Below are positions 7,639 through 16,149 of a DNA stretch of 47,322 nt, piece after piece. Location: assembly GCA_949290865.1 (NCBI GenBank), contig CASETM010000107.1, forward strand, positions 1-47,322, in the 5' to 3' direction. A program made the position numbers and the translations under genes. Under the pieces are notes generated by a model, which searched no databases, was not told the DNA's origin, and saw nothing but the letters and a program-made list of their open reading frames with translations. Positions within the stretch are counted from its first letter, which is position 1. Every line of letters starts with the position of its first letter. This DNA comes from an uncultured Bacillota bacterium (GTDB lineage: Bacteria; Bacillota_I; Bacilli_A; Erysipelotrichales; Coprobacillaceae).

Positions 7639-8988
7639 TTGAAAATAGAAACATTAAACATTCCGTTACCAGAGGATCTAATGAAATTAAAATGGAATGG
7701 ACAGTTTGATCTAATGAAAGAAATGATTGATTTAAGAATGAAGAAAGATATCCCTTTGCCATTAAAAGAAAGGCTGTTACTTGAAAAAGAAATCATTGAA
7801 CGTCTGCCTCAGGGATTTATTTACACACGGAGTGAGGCAATCAGCATTTGTCAGGAACATCTTGAAAATTTTACGGAAGAAGAATTTGATCAGCTGTTTA
7901 AAGATAATGCATTTGAATTTTTATTTGTTGAAGGTGTGATGAAATTCAAAGATGATTTCTATGATAATCTTATCAAGACAAGACCAGTTTATCTGAAACG
8001 TTTAAAAAAACCGACAGCAGAAAAAGAAAACAGAGATGAAATTATTCGTCATATTATGACAAAAAAAGATGTTAAATACAAGCTACGTGTTAAAGTAGCT
8101 ATGAAAATCAAACCTGAATATGAAGAAATTGGAAAAACGGTCAGGGTATGGCTGCCTGTACCTATTGCCTATGCACAGGCAGAAGACGTTAAAATAATAA
8201 AAAGCACGCCGCAGTATCAGCAGATAAATGGCAATGAGGCACCCCAGAGAAGTGTTTATTTTGAACAGAAACTGCAGCCAGATCAGGAGTTTTCTGTTGA
8301 ATATGAATTTGTTAATCATGTTGTTTATCAGGAATTGGATGAAAAAGTGGTTAAAAACAGTCAGATGAATGATTTTCTTGAGGAATGTCCCCCTCATATT
8401 GTTTTTACGCCATATTTAAGACAGCTGACAATGGATATTATTCAAAATGAAACCAATCCATTGTTAAAAGCAAAAAAGATTTATGACTATATCACAACAC
8501 ATATTCCTTATTCTTATGTAAGATCATATATTACTTTGCCTTGTTTAAGTGAGTATATGGCGACGGGATGGAAAGGTGACTGTGGAATCTATGCGACCCT
8601 GTTTATCACATTATGCCGCATTGCTGGGATACCAGCTACCTGGCAGTCTGGTTTATACTGTACACCGGATTTTATCGGCAATCATGACTGGGCTAGATTT
8701 TATATCGAACCCTATGGCTTTTTGTTCTGTGACTGCAGTTTTGGTGGCAGTGGATTCAGAAATCATAGTGAACTGCAAAGGCAGTTCTATTTTGGACATA
8801 TCGATCCCTTCCGAATTCCATCAGCACAGCAGTTTCAGACTGATCTGATTCCTGCCAAGACGTTTATAAGAAGAGATCCTTATGATCATCAGACAGGAGA
8901 AATAGAATATGAACATCGTGCGATTCATGATTATGAATATGATATGTATCAGGAAATTATAGAAGTCAAAGAAATTAATGAAAAATAA
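7639..8988 (+). CDS. Transglutaminase-like domain protein
   Basis: The protein is about 449 residues. The C-terminal half has the complete papain-like triad of the transglutaminase-like fold: Cys315 in GDCGIYA, His349 in NHDWARFY and Asp365 in FCDCSFGG. The first ~140 residues are helical and charged with no family I know. A beta-rich segment (residues ~140-240) with VRVWLPVP resembles the N-terminal domain common in bacterial transglutaminase-like proteins. There is no signal peptide, so it is probably cytosolic. No ATG fits: AAGGGAG at 7623-7629 points to TTG 7639, though TTG 7630 is in frame. Likely a peptidase or amidase; the substrate is unknown. Confidence 0.85.
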   Translation: MKIETLNIPLPEDLMKLKWNGQFDLMKEMIDLRMKKDIPLPLKERLLLEKEIIERLPQGFIYTRSEAISICQEHLENFTEEEFDQLFKDNAFEFLFVEGVMKFKDDFYDNLIKTRPVYLKRLKKPTAEKENRDEIIRHIMTKKDVKYKLRVKVAMKIKPEYEEIGKTVRVWLPVPIAYAQAEDVKIIKSTPQYQQINGNEAPQRSVYFEQKLQPDQEFSVEYEFVNHVVYQELDEKVVKNSQMNDFLEECPPHIVFTPYLRQLTMDIIQNETNPLLKAKKIYDYITTHIPYSYVRSYITLPCLSEYMATGWKGDCGIYATLFITLCRIAGIPATWQSGLYCTPDFIGNHDWARFYIEPYGFLFCDCSFGGSGFRNHSELQRQFYFGHIDPFRIPSAQQFQTDLIPAKTFIRRDPYDHQTGEIEYEHRAIHDYEYDMYQEIIEVKEINEK

Positions 8989-9017
8989 GACCCAGGACTG
9001 TTCTTGGGTCTTATTCA
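8987..9017. terminator. Bidirectional terminator between convergent genes
   Basis: AATAAGACCCA and TGGGTCTTATT form an eleven-pair stem around a ten-base loop. It begins at the stop of the transglutaminase-like gene and covers the stop of the minus-strand gene, serving both directions. Confidence 0.8.
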
Positions 9018-9301
9018 TATGCAAGCTGCAACGGGTGAGTTGTTTTTGCTGGAGTTCCTTTTTTTATTTTCTTTGTATAGGGAATCACTTTATATAGTGG
9101 ACAAAGATACATAAAAGGAGAATAGCGTAATTCTTGGGTTAAAACGGAAATAATGGTATCTTCTTTTAATGATGAATAAACTTCAAAAACAAGATCAAAA
9201 TCAGACTGATGGACGTTATCTAACTGAAAACGCTGATCTTTATGATTTTTGATCATTAATAGAAAAATATGATAATTACCATTCGTAATACAGAATTTCA
9301 T
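9011..9301 (-). CDS. Small protein of unknown function
   Basis: The frame has 96 codons. An excellent AGGAGGTG stands eight bases before the ATG at 9301, which is the main support that this is a gene. The product is beta-rich looking (MKFCITNGNYHIFLLM), slightly basic, with no signal peptide, membrane segment or motif that I recognise. Two cysteines are far apart. It lies downstream of the amidotransferase-like hydrolase on the same strand with a 57-base gap and shares a bidirectional terminator with the convergent gene. No function is proposed. Confidence 0.7.
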   Translation of the reverse strand: MKFCITNGNYHIFLLMIKNHKDQRFQLDNVHQSDFDLVFEVYSSLKEDTIISVLTQELRYSPFMYLCPLYKVIPYTKKIKKGTPAKTTHPLQLAYE

Positions 9302-9358
9302 AAATGCACCTCCTGATTTAGTTTTGGCACATTTTGAAAATTTATGAGGAAAAAATTT

Positions 9359-10063
9359 TTATTTTTGAGCGTGATCCACTAAAGCTTTAAAAATCTTTTG
9401 TGAATGCATATCATTTAAGAAAAATTCCGGATGCCACTGTACAGCTAAAACAAAATGACGCTGAGGCATATATACACTTTCAATCAGTCCATCTTCACTA
9501 ATAGCAGCAACTTCCAGGTCTTGACCGATTGTTTTGACTGCCTGGTGATGACAGCTATTGACACCAAACTGGTCAACCGCAAGAATATCATCTAAAAGTG
9601 AATTTTTGACAACATCGACCAAATGAGCTGCACGATCATAAGGAGCCTTCATGCGGTGAGAAGTAGATGAAGGATGATCCTGTGGAAGATCCTGATAAAG
9701 AGTACCGCCTTGAATTGAATTCAGCATCTGAATTCCACGACAGATGCCCAGGACGGGTTTATCAAGAGCGATGACTTCTTTTAATAAAAGGCTTTCCATT
9801 TGATCTCTTTCTAAACACAGTTCTTCACATTTTTCTCTGTCTGTAGCGTTATAAAGTTCAGGTGAGACATCTTGACCACCAGTAAAAAGATAACCATCGA
9901 AAGCTGATGCCAGCTGCCTGATTGTCTCTTCATCGTGAGTTAATGGCAACATAACGCCGATGCCACCAGCTTCTTCAATTCCTTTCATATAGCCTGGTAA
10001 CATCCAGTAGCTGTTTTTTTCTCTATCATAAAGTGGAATAATTGCAATTATTGGTTTTTTCAT
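9359..10063 (-). CDS. Gamma-glutamyl-GABA hydrolase family class I amidotransferase-like protein
   Basis: The protein has 234 residues. The nucleophile elbow GICRG has Cys108, and the His-Glu pair is in QWHPEF near residue 216. The TGGQDVSPELY stretch near 61-71 is typical of the PuuD/peptidase C26 subgroup, which hydrolyses gamma-glutamyl amides such as gamma-glutamyl-GABA. ATG 10063 follows AAAGGAG; the longer in-frame extension to 10117 is not supported by any ribosome site and would cross the gene's own extended -10 (TGCTATAAT on the minus strand, 10088-10096). It is divergent from the thiamin operon. No putrescine-pathway partners are visible nearby, so the substrate is open. Confidence 0.88.
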   Translation of the reverse strand: MKKPIIAIIPLYDREKNSYWMLPGYMKGIEEAGGIGVMLPLTHDEETIRQLASAFDGYLFTGGQDVSPELYNATDREKCEELCLERDQMESLLLKEVIALDKPVLGICRGIQMLNSIQGGTLYQDLPQDHPSSTSHRMKAPYDRAAHLVDVVKNSLLDDILAVDQFGVNSCHHQAVKTIGQDLEVAAISEDGLIESVYMPQRHFVLAVQWHPEFFLNDMHSQKIFKALVDHAQK

Positions 10064-10110
10064 TTTCGTACTCCTTTTTTTTGAAGTATTATAGCATAAA
10101 ACATGATGTT

Positions 10111-10139
10111 TTGACATTTAACTGCTGGAAATTTATAAT
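10111..10139 (+). promoter_or_regulatory. Consensus promoter of the thi operon
   Basis: TTGACA at 10111-10116 and TATAAT at 10134-10139 match both consensus hexamers perfectly with a 17-base spacer. The riboswitch starts about ten bases downstream. Confidence 0.88.
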
Positions 10140-10149
10140 AGAGTTAACA

Positions 10150-10235
10150 AAAGAAACGGGGAGCATTCGCTGAGAGTAAGCTTTAGACTTAGACCCATAA
10201 CCTGATTTGGATAATGCCAACGTAGGGAAACAGTA
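10150..10235 (+). promoter_or_regulatory. TPP riboswitch (THI element)
   Basis: The conserved blocks are all present in order: ACGGGGAGC, GCTGAGAG, ACCC-ATAACCTGA, TTTGGATAATGCCA and CGTAGGGAA. This is the thiamin pyrophosphate aptamer. It is followed at once by a terminator hairpin, so control is probably by transcription termination when TPP is bound. The genes behind it (thiM, thiE-thiD) fit. Confidence 0.95.
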
Positions 10236-10240
10236 AAGGT

Positions 10241-10276
10241 AAGCAGAAGATTCTTTCAGGACTTCTGCTTTTTTGT
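10241..10276 (+). terminator. Riboswitch expression-platform terminator
   Basis: AAGCAGAAG and CTTCTGCTT pair around a 12-base loop, followed by TTTTT. It lies between the TPP aptamer and the thiM ribosome binding site (AAAAGGAGG), the place expected of a riboswitch-controlled terminator. Confidence 0.88.
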
Positions 10277-10291
10277 TGAAAAGGAGGAAAT

Positions 10292-11110
10292 ATGGAAGAA
10301 ATATTAACACGTTTACGTCAGTGCAGACCACTGATTCATAATATAACAAATTATGTGACTGTTAACGATGTAGCCAATATTGTATTAGCCTGTGGCGCCA
10401 GTCCGATCATGGCAGATGACCAGGAAGAAGTTGAAGAGGTCACTGCCAGCTGTAACGGACTGAATATTAATATTGGGACACTGAATTCAAGAACAGTCAT
10501 TGCCATGGAAAGAGCAGGGATTAAGGCTAATCAGCTTCATCATCCTGTGGTTTTTGATCCTGTAGGGGTCGGAGCCAGTCAGTTCAGAACAAGAACAGCT
10601 TTTGAACTTTTGAAATGTATCGATTTTGAGGTTATTAGAGGAAATCTGTCAGAAATTAAGATGCTGGCTTTGCAGCAGGGACATATTCGAGGTGTTGATG
10701 TCGATGATGAAGATATAATGACTGAGGGTAATCTGGAACAGTGGATTGGTTTTGTGAAAAATTATGCCAGAAAAATGAAAACTGTGATTGCGGTAACAGG
10801 AGCGATTGATTTGGTCAGTGATGGTCAGCGATGTTATGTCATCTACAATGGAACAGCAGACATGGCGAAAGTAACGGGTACAGGTTGTCAGCTTTCTGGA
10901 CTAATTGCGGCATTTGTTGCAGCAAATCCTGGGCAGATATTGAAAGCGACAGCTACAGCTGTCTGTGCCATGGGACTGGCTGGAGAGATTGCTAAAACAC
11001 ATATGGCCGATCATGAAGGAAATGCGACGTATAGAAATCGTATAATTGATGCTATCAGTCAAATGGATGGAAAAACATTGGAAAGAGGGGCTAAATATGA
11101 AATTCGATAA
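10292..11110 (+). CDS. thiM: Hydroxyethylthiazole kinase
   Basis: The protein has 272 residues, the usual ThiM size. It opens with the family signature RPLIHNITNYVTVNDVAN, followed by MADDQEEVEE, VFDPVGVGAS, and the anion-hole/catalytic region KVTGTGCQLSGL near residues 192-203. It phosphorylates 4-methyl-5-(2-hydroxyethyl)thiazole in thiamin salvage. It is the first gene behind the TPP riboswitch and overlaps the next gene by 14 bases. No thiazole biosynthesis genes are present in this operon, which suggests thiazole moiety scavenging. Confidence 0.95.
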   Translation: MEEILTRLRQCRPLIHNITNYVTVNDVANIVLACGASPIMADDQEEVEEVTASCNGLNINIGTLNSRTVIAMERAGIKANQLHHPVVFDPVGVGASQFRTRTAFELLKCIDFEVIRGNLSEIKMLALQQGHIRGVDVDDEDIMTEGNLEQWIGFVKNYARKMKTVIAVTGAIDLVSDGQRCYVIYNGTADMAKVTGTGCQLSGLIAAFVAANPGQILKATATAVCAMGLAGEIAKTHMADHEGNATYRNRIIDAISQMDGKTLERGAKYEIR

Positions 11111-12524
11111 AAAACAGTTGCTTGTTTATGCTGTAACGGACCGTCGCTGGTTAAAAGGGAAAACTTTATTTAGTCAGGTTGAAGCTGCTTTAAAGGGTGG
11201 CGTGACCATGCTGCAGTTAAGAGAGAAAAACCTGGATTATGATACATTTTATCAGGAAGCACTGGAAATCAAAGAACTGTGTCATCAGTATCATGTACCA
11301 CTGATTATCAATGATGATGTGAAACTGGCTAAAGCTATCGATGCCGATGGCGTTCATCTTGGTCAGGATGACTGCGAACTTACTAAAGCCAGAAAGCTGC
11401 TGGGAGCAGATAAGATCATTGGTGTTTCTGCACATAACCTTGAAGAAGCCAGACAGGCTTATGAAAATGGTGCTGACTATCTTGGCGTCGGTGCGGTATT
11501 TTCCACTGCTACAAAGGATGATGCGACAGCTGTGTCTTTCCAGACATTAAAAGCTATCTGCCAGGATATCAATTTACCAGTGATTGCTATTGGTGGCATC
11601 ACTTTGGATAATCTGATTCAGTTAACAGGCAGCGGGATTGATGGGATTGCGGTTGTCAGTGCTGTTTTTGCGAGCGAGAATGTTTGTGAAAGTGCCAGGC
11701 AGCTGAAAATTAAAATGGAACGGCTAATACATCAGAAAATGCCTGTGGCTTTGACCATAGCTGGAAGTGACTGCAGTGGTGGAGCCGGAATTCAGGCAGA
11801 TATCAAGACAATGCTGGCAAATCGTGTTTATGCTATGTCAGTCATTACTGCCTTAACGGCACAAAATACAACAGGAGTCAGTGATATCATGGAAGTGACA
11901 CCGCAGTTCCTGCAGGCTCAGATGGACAGTGTTTTTCAGGATATTTATCCAGAAAGTGTAAAAATAGGAATGGTATCCAGCCGTGATTTGATCATCGCAA
12001 TTGCTGAAAAGCTTAAAGAATATCATGCACGTTATATCGTTGTGGATCCGGTCATGATGGCTACCAGTGGAGCAAAACTGATTAGCGATGAAGCAATTGC
12101 AGCTTTAAAGGAATATTTGCTGCCTTTGGCAACAGTGCTCACACCTAATATTCCAGAAGCTCAGGTTTTATCTGATATGCAGATCAAAAATGAAAATGAC
12201 ATGATTATGGCCGCCAGAATCATTTATCAGCGTTATGGCTGTGCAGTTCTGGTTAAAGGAGGACATCAAATTAATGACGCTAATGATCTGCTGTATCAGA
12301 AAAATGGCTATCAGTGGTTTAAAGGAAAACGTATCAGTAATGACAATACGCATGGAACAGGATGTACTCTGTCCAGTGCGATTGCATCATATCTGGCGAA
12401 AGGTGAAACCTTGGAAGAAGCTGTTTTTCAAGCCAAAGACTATATTTCTGGAGCATTGGCAGCGATGCTTGATCTAGGCAGTGGTTCAGGTCCGATGGAT
12501 CATGGCTATGTTTTAGATAAATAA
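11097..12524 (+). CDS. thiED: Fused thiamin-phosphate synthase / HMP(-P) kinase
   Basis: The protein has 475 residues with two complete enzymes. Residues 1-~210 are ThiE: LLVYAVTDRRW, QLREKN, DGVHLGQDD, GVSAHN and AIGGI. Residues ~215-475 are ThiD: VALTIAGSDCSGGAGIQAD, KIGMVSS, VVDPVMMATSG and HGTGCTLSSAIA. ThiD phosphorylates hydroxymethylpyrimidine twice, and ThiE joins it to the thiazole phosphate made by ThiM. The start at ATG 11097 has an AGAGGGG site and lies inside the thiM 3' end; a longer frame upstream is not supported. The two fused halves plus ThiM cover the whole salvage route to thiamin phosphate. Confidence 0.94.
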   Translation: MKFDKKQLLVYAVTDRRWLKGKTLFSQVEAALKGGVTMLQLREKNLDYDTFYQEALEIKELCHQYHVPLIINDDVKLAKAIDADGVHLGQDDCELTKARKLLGADKIIGVSAHNLEEARQAYENGADYLGVGAVFSTATKDDATAVSFQTLKAICQDINLPVIAIGGITLDNLIQLTGSGIDGIAVVSAVFASENVCESARQLKIKMERLIHQKMPVALTIAGSDCSGGAGIQADIKTMLANRVYAMSVITALTAQNTTGVSDIMEVTPQFLQAQMDSVFQDIYPESVKIGMVSSRDLIIAIAEKLKEYHARYIVVDPVMMATSGAKLISDEAIAALKEYLLPLATVLTPNIPEAQVLSDMQIKNENDMIMAARIIYQRYGCAVLVKGGHQINDANDLLYQKNGYQWFKGKRISNDNTHGTGCTLSSAIASYLAKGETLEEAVFQAKDYISGALAAMLDLGSGSGPMDHGYVLDK

Positions 12525-12575
12525 TTCTATATTCTCAAGAAGAATATGTGTATAATAATAAGCGGGTGATAAAAA

Positions 12576-13727
12576 ATGAGTTATTATGATGAAGCGTTAA
12601 AATTACATGAAAAATATCATGGAAAAATTCATATGGAATTAAACTGTGATATCGAAACAATGGATGATATGTCTGTCGTTTATACACCAGGAGTGGCACA
12701 GCCATGTCGTCAAATTGCAGAAAATGAAGAAGAAGTCTATCGTTATACGACAAAAGCCAACACGATTGCTGTTGTTTCAAATGGAACTGCAGTTCTGGGA
12801 CTGGGAAATATTGGTGCCAAGGCATCGATTCCTGTTATGGAAGGGAAAGCAGCATTGTTTAAAAAATTCGGTAATGTCAATGCAGTTCCAATCTGTCTTG
12901 ATACTCAGGACAAAGAAGAGCTGATTACAACAATCAGAAATCTTGCCCCTTGTTTTGGTGGTATCAATCTGGAGGATATTGCTTCTCCAGACTGTTTTGA
13001 AATCGAAGAAAGACTGGATGCTATGCTGGATATCCCGGTTTTCCATGATGATCAGCATGGAACGGCTGTTGTTGTTCTGGCAGCGTTATACAATGCTTTA
13101 AGGGTCATTAAAAAAGATATTAAGGATATTACTGTTGTTTTAAATGGTCCTGGTGCAGCGGGAACTGCCATTATCAAGATGCTCCATACAGCGGGTGCAG
13201 GTAAGATCATTGCGGTTGATGAATTTGGAATCTTACATAAAGATCGTCAGGAAGGACTGATTCCTCACAAAAAGGCATTATGTGAAATAACCAACCCTGA
13301 TGGACTGTCAGGAACATTAGCAGATGCACTTAAAGGAGCAGACGTATTTATCGGTGTTTCTAAACCTAATCTGGTCAGTGAAGAAATGGTGAAATCAATG
13401 AACAGCGATCCTGTTATTTTTGCGATGGCTAATCCTGAACCAGAAATTACGTATGAAAAAGCCAAAGCGGCAGGAGTAAGAGTCGTAGGAACAGGACGTT
13501 CTGATTTTCCTAATCAGATCAATAATGTTCTGGCTTTTCCAGGAATCTTTAAAGGGGCTTTACAAGCCAGGGTTCCTTCAATTACTCCAGAAATGAAAGT
13601 GGCCGCTGCTAAAGCGATTGCTCATACGATCAGTGATGAAGATTTAAGTGAAGATTATATCATGCCAAAAATTTTTGATAAACAGGTTACGGAAGCAGTA
13701 GCACAGGCCATTATCAACTGTCAATAA
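12576..13727 (+). CDS. Malic enzyme (oxaloacetate-decarboxylating, short form)
   Basis: The protein has 383 residues, the short bacterial form without the phosphotransacetylase tail. The catalytic Tyr lies in [10 protein letters not shown] (Tyr36) and the Lys in [11 protein letters not shown] (Lys91). The metal site [10 protein letters not shown] and HDDQHGTA follow, and the NAD(P) fold starts at [10 protein letters not shown] near 190. It converts malate to pyruvate and CO2 with reduction of NAD(P). A -10-like TATAAT near 12551 and GGGTGAT precede it, so it probably has its own promoter behind the thi operon. It ends in a strong terminator. Coenzyme preference cannot be read with confidence. 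Confidence 0.93.
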   Translation: MSYYDEALKLHEKYHGKIHMELNCDIETMDDMSVVYTPGVAQPCRQIAENEEEVYRYTTKANTIAVVSNGTAVLGLGNIGAKASIPVMEGKAALFKKFGNVNAVPICLDTQDKEELITTIRNLAPCFGGINLEDIASPDCFEIEERLDAMLDIPVFHDDQHGTAVVVLAALYNALRVIKKDIKDITVVLNGPGAAGTAIIKMLHTAGAGKIIAVDEFGILHKDRQEGLIPHKKALCEITNPDGLSGTLADALKGADVFIGVSKPNLVSEEMVKSMNSDPVIFAMANPEPEITYEKAKAAGVRVVGTGRSDFPNQINNVLAFPGIFKGALQARVPSITPEMKVAAAKAIAHTISDEDLSEDYIMPKIFDKQVTEAVAQAIINCQ

Positions 13728-13738
13728 TCATAAAAACA

Positions 13739-13783
13739 AGAGAGAGTTTCATAAAAGCGACTATGAAAAAATCTCTCTTTTTT
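13739..13783 (+). terminator. Terminator of the malic enzyme gene
   Basis: AAGAGAGAG-TTTCATA pairs with TATGAAAAAA-TCTCTCT with a small internal mismatch, followed by TTTTT. Confidence 0.85.
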
Positions 13784-13883
13784 GTTGATTTTGTTTATCG
13801 TGATCATAACTGTTAATTTCTTTTTTTATCGCATATTAAAGAATATTTCGTATAGAGTGCTGCGAATGATCATAACGAACATC

Positions 13884-13914
13884 AAAAAAAACATATCCGA
13901 TGATATGTTTTTTT
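13884..13914. terminator. Bidirectional terminator next to the O-antigen ligase-like gene
   Basis: AAAAAACATATC and GATATGTTTTTT pair around a three-base centre. A-tract and T-tract flank the stem on both strands, so it can end the minus-strand gene at 13913 and any read-through on the plus strand. Confidence 0.8.
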
Positions 13915-15082
13915 AATGTGTATTTTTAAACATTGAAAAGCTTGATAAGACCAGTAAGAAAAATAGCAGTGTATGAATCCACAAGATCGTATAATCGAAA
14001 ATACCGTGCAGCAGAACAACAACGATAAAACTGATAACTAAAGCAACATAGCTTTTATGTTCCTTTTCCTTAAAAAGTTGCCATAGTCTTTGACAGTTGT
14101 CGACAACATAAGGAATCAATGTCGATAGACCAACAAATCCAAATGATAATATTGGATCAAGATACACACTGTGTGCATGCTGAGTCAGATGACCATTATA
14201 AATATCTCTGATCATGACATAAGTAAAAGGTCCCTGACCAAATAAAGGATGATGTTTGATGCCTTCAATAGCGCATTTCCATATTTTCATTCTGACATCA
14301 AAGTTTGAAACGATTCGTTCAATACGTGGGAATTTTTCTGGATTCACGATAAAGAAAGCCAGGATGGCTAATAAACCGGTACCGATTACAGCACATATTT
14401 TATAGTTTCTGTTAACAATCAGAAAAATAACCATGGCACCAGCAATAGCAATCAAAGCAGTTCGACATCCTGTCATATACAGCATGAATAAATTCAGCAA
14501 GCCAACCAGAATGTAGAAAATGATTTTTTTAATATTTTTTGTAGTCATGACCTTATAGAAAATGGTCATGATCAGAAATTCGATCATCATTGCATAATAA
14601 TTGGCATTGAAAAAGACGCTGTTCAATCTGTTTTCTCTGCGGCTGTAGACTTTCAATGTGAAATGATCAACACCTAAACGCTGCAGGATCTGGATCTGTT
14701 CATAAAGACCATAAATAGCCCAGAAAATAGAAAAAACAACTAACATATCTAAAACGAGTTCAAAAATATCTACAGTGATATGCTGGCGATAATAGACCAT
14801 AAGGGTTGCTGCGATAAACAAGGCAGCGACAGTACCAACTCCGACCCAGTTTTGATAGATCAGGGAAACAAGAGCAGATATACCTAAAAAAATAAAAATA
14901 AATATCACTTTTGGCGTATTTTGAAAAGCGGATACCGCCTTTTTTGTGTACAATAGATATATGAATTCTATAATCAGTATTGGACAGCATATATAAAACG
15001 GAAAGAACATACTGACAAAGATCAGAATGATCAGTAACTGATCACGACTGTACTTTTCTTTTAATTGATGGAATACACTCAT
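13913..15082 (-). CDS. O-antigen ligase / Wzy-like polytopic membrane protein
   Basis: The protein has 389 residues with about ten to twelve hydrophobic segments and few loops. The larger loop in the last third contains GPFTYVMIR, followed by QHAHSVYLDPILSFG, the pattern of the Wzy_C (O-antigen ligase/polymerase) domain, where the H-x-H and Arg residues matter for glycan transfer. In Gram-positives such proteins act in capsule, wall glycopolymer or polysaccharide polymerisation. It stands alone with no glycosyltransferase nearby, so its pathway cannot be named. ATG 15082 follows GAGGTGAT. Confidence 0.82.
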   Translation of the reverse strand: MSVFHQLKEKYSRDQLLIILIFVSMFFPFYICCPILIIEFIYLLYTKKAVSAFQNTPKVIFIFIFLGISALVSLIYQNWVGVGTVAALFIAATLMVYYRQHITVDIFELVLDMLVVFSIFWAIYGLYEQIQILQRLGVDHFTLKVYSRRENRLNSVFFNANYYAMMIEFLIMTIFYKVMTTKNIKKIIFYILVGLLNLFMLYMTGCRTALIAIAGAMVIFLIVNRNYKICAVIGTGLLAILAFFIVNPEKFPRIERIVSNFDVRMKIWKCAIEGIKHHPLFGQGPFTYVMIRDIYNGHLTQHAHSVYLDPILSFGFVGLSTLIPYVVDNCQRLWQLFKEKEHKSYVALVISFIVVVLLHGIFDYTILWIHTLLFFLLVLSSFSMFKNTH

Positions 15083-15129
15083 TTAATCACCTCTAGAATA
15101 ATATAACACATTTAGAAAAGGGAAACATT

Positions 15130-16062
15130 ATGAAAGAATATTTTTACTTGTTTAATTATCCGCCAGAAGATCAGCAACTATGCCTTCTGGAATACAAATA
15201 TCTGTTTCATCAGGAGTTTCAGCAATGTCTGGTTACAAATCAGGATATTGACGTTGATACCAGTGTCTTTATTAAAGGAAAGATTGATATCTGGGCCAAG
15301 GCCAATGATTTTGATAAGCTACTGAAAAAACTAAGTCAGCAGCATCATGACTATCAGGATTTCAAGATCATCTATCTGAAAAATCCAACGACTCATGTTG
15401 ACTACCAGGATAGTCTAAAAAAATGTCTGGATATTTCATGGTATGTAGATGGCAGTGTCGATATGGTTCATCCGCGTCATGTCATTGCCTTAAGCAAGGT
15501 CAACGATCTGTGGCTGGTGGGGGATTATCATCATGGTGTACCTTCTTGGCAAAAACATGATAGCAAGCCCAATACATTTTCCAATTCGCTGGATATCAGA
15601 CTGGCTAGAACGCTGATCAATATTGCTGGAGAAAATGATAAGACCAGGACAATCGTTGATCCCTGCTGTGGCATGGGGACGGTTGTTCTGGAAGGGTTGG
15701 CCTTAGGATACAATATCTGTGGTTTTGATATTTCCCGAGAAATATCATGGAAGGCCAGAAATAATCTGATTTACTTTGGTTATGATGGCATGCTCATTAC
15801 AAGAGGTGACATCAATCAGTGTCATCACCATTATGATGTGGCAATCATCGATATTCCTTATAATCTCTATACTCCCATCACTTATCATGAGCAATGTTCG
15901 ATCATTCGTTCAGCACGAAAAATATGTAATAAACTGGTTCTGGTCAGCTATGAAGAAATGGACAGCGAATTACGGGCAGCACATTTTCAGATTAAAGACA
16001 AGATTCTCAGAAAGAAAACGGAATATGTCAGATTTGGTCGGTATGTTTATGTCTGTTTCTAA
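15130..16062 (+). CDS. TRM11-like SAM-dependent methyltransferase
   Basis: The protein has 310 residues. The N-terminal ~150 residues lack a clear motif but match the size of the THUMP-like substrate-binding part in TRM11-type enzymes. The catalytic domain starts at IVDPCCGMGTVVLEGL (motif I) near 175, followed by GFDIS (motif II), and IDIPYN in place of the usual DPPY. That motif places the methyl transfer on an exocyclic amino group, so an N2-guanine RNA methyltransferase is the best guess. It is divergent from the O-antigen ligase gene and has its own AAAGGGAA site. The odd first position of the DPPY motif deserves attention. Confidence 0.75.
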   Translation: MKEYFYLFNYPPEDQQLCLLEYKYLFHQEFQQCLVTNQDIDVDTSVFIKGKIDIWAKANDFDKLLKKLSQQHHDYQDFKIIYLKNPTTHVDYQDSLKKCLDISWYVDGSVDMVHPRHVIALSKVNDLWLVGDYHHGVPSWQKHDSKPNTFSNSLDIRLARTLINIAGENDKTRTIVDPCCGMGTVVLEGLALGYNICGFDISREISWKARNNLIYFGYDGMLITRGDINQCHHHYDVAIIDIPYNLYTPITYHEQCSIIRSARKICNKLVLVSYEEMDSELRAAHFQIKDKILRKKTEYVRFGRYVYVCF

Positions 16063-16108
16063 AATGGTATAAAAAGTCAATATGTGGATAGAATTGAAAA
16101 TGAGGATG

Positions 16109-16132
16109 ATGGTCTGCCTGCGGGCAGACCAT
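16109..16132. terminator. Strong hairpin between convergent genes
   Basis: ATGGTCTGCC and GGCAGACCAT pair perfectly around TGCG. It lies between the convergent methyltransferase and LysR genes. No T-tract follows on either strand, so it is only a probable terminator. Confidence 0.55.
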
Positions 16133-16149
16133 AAGTATGTCAAAGCGGG

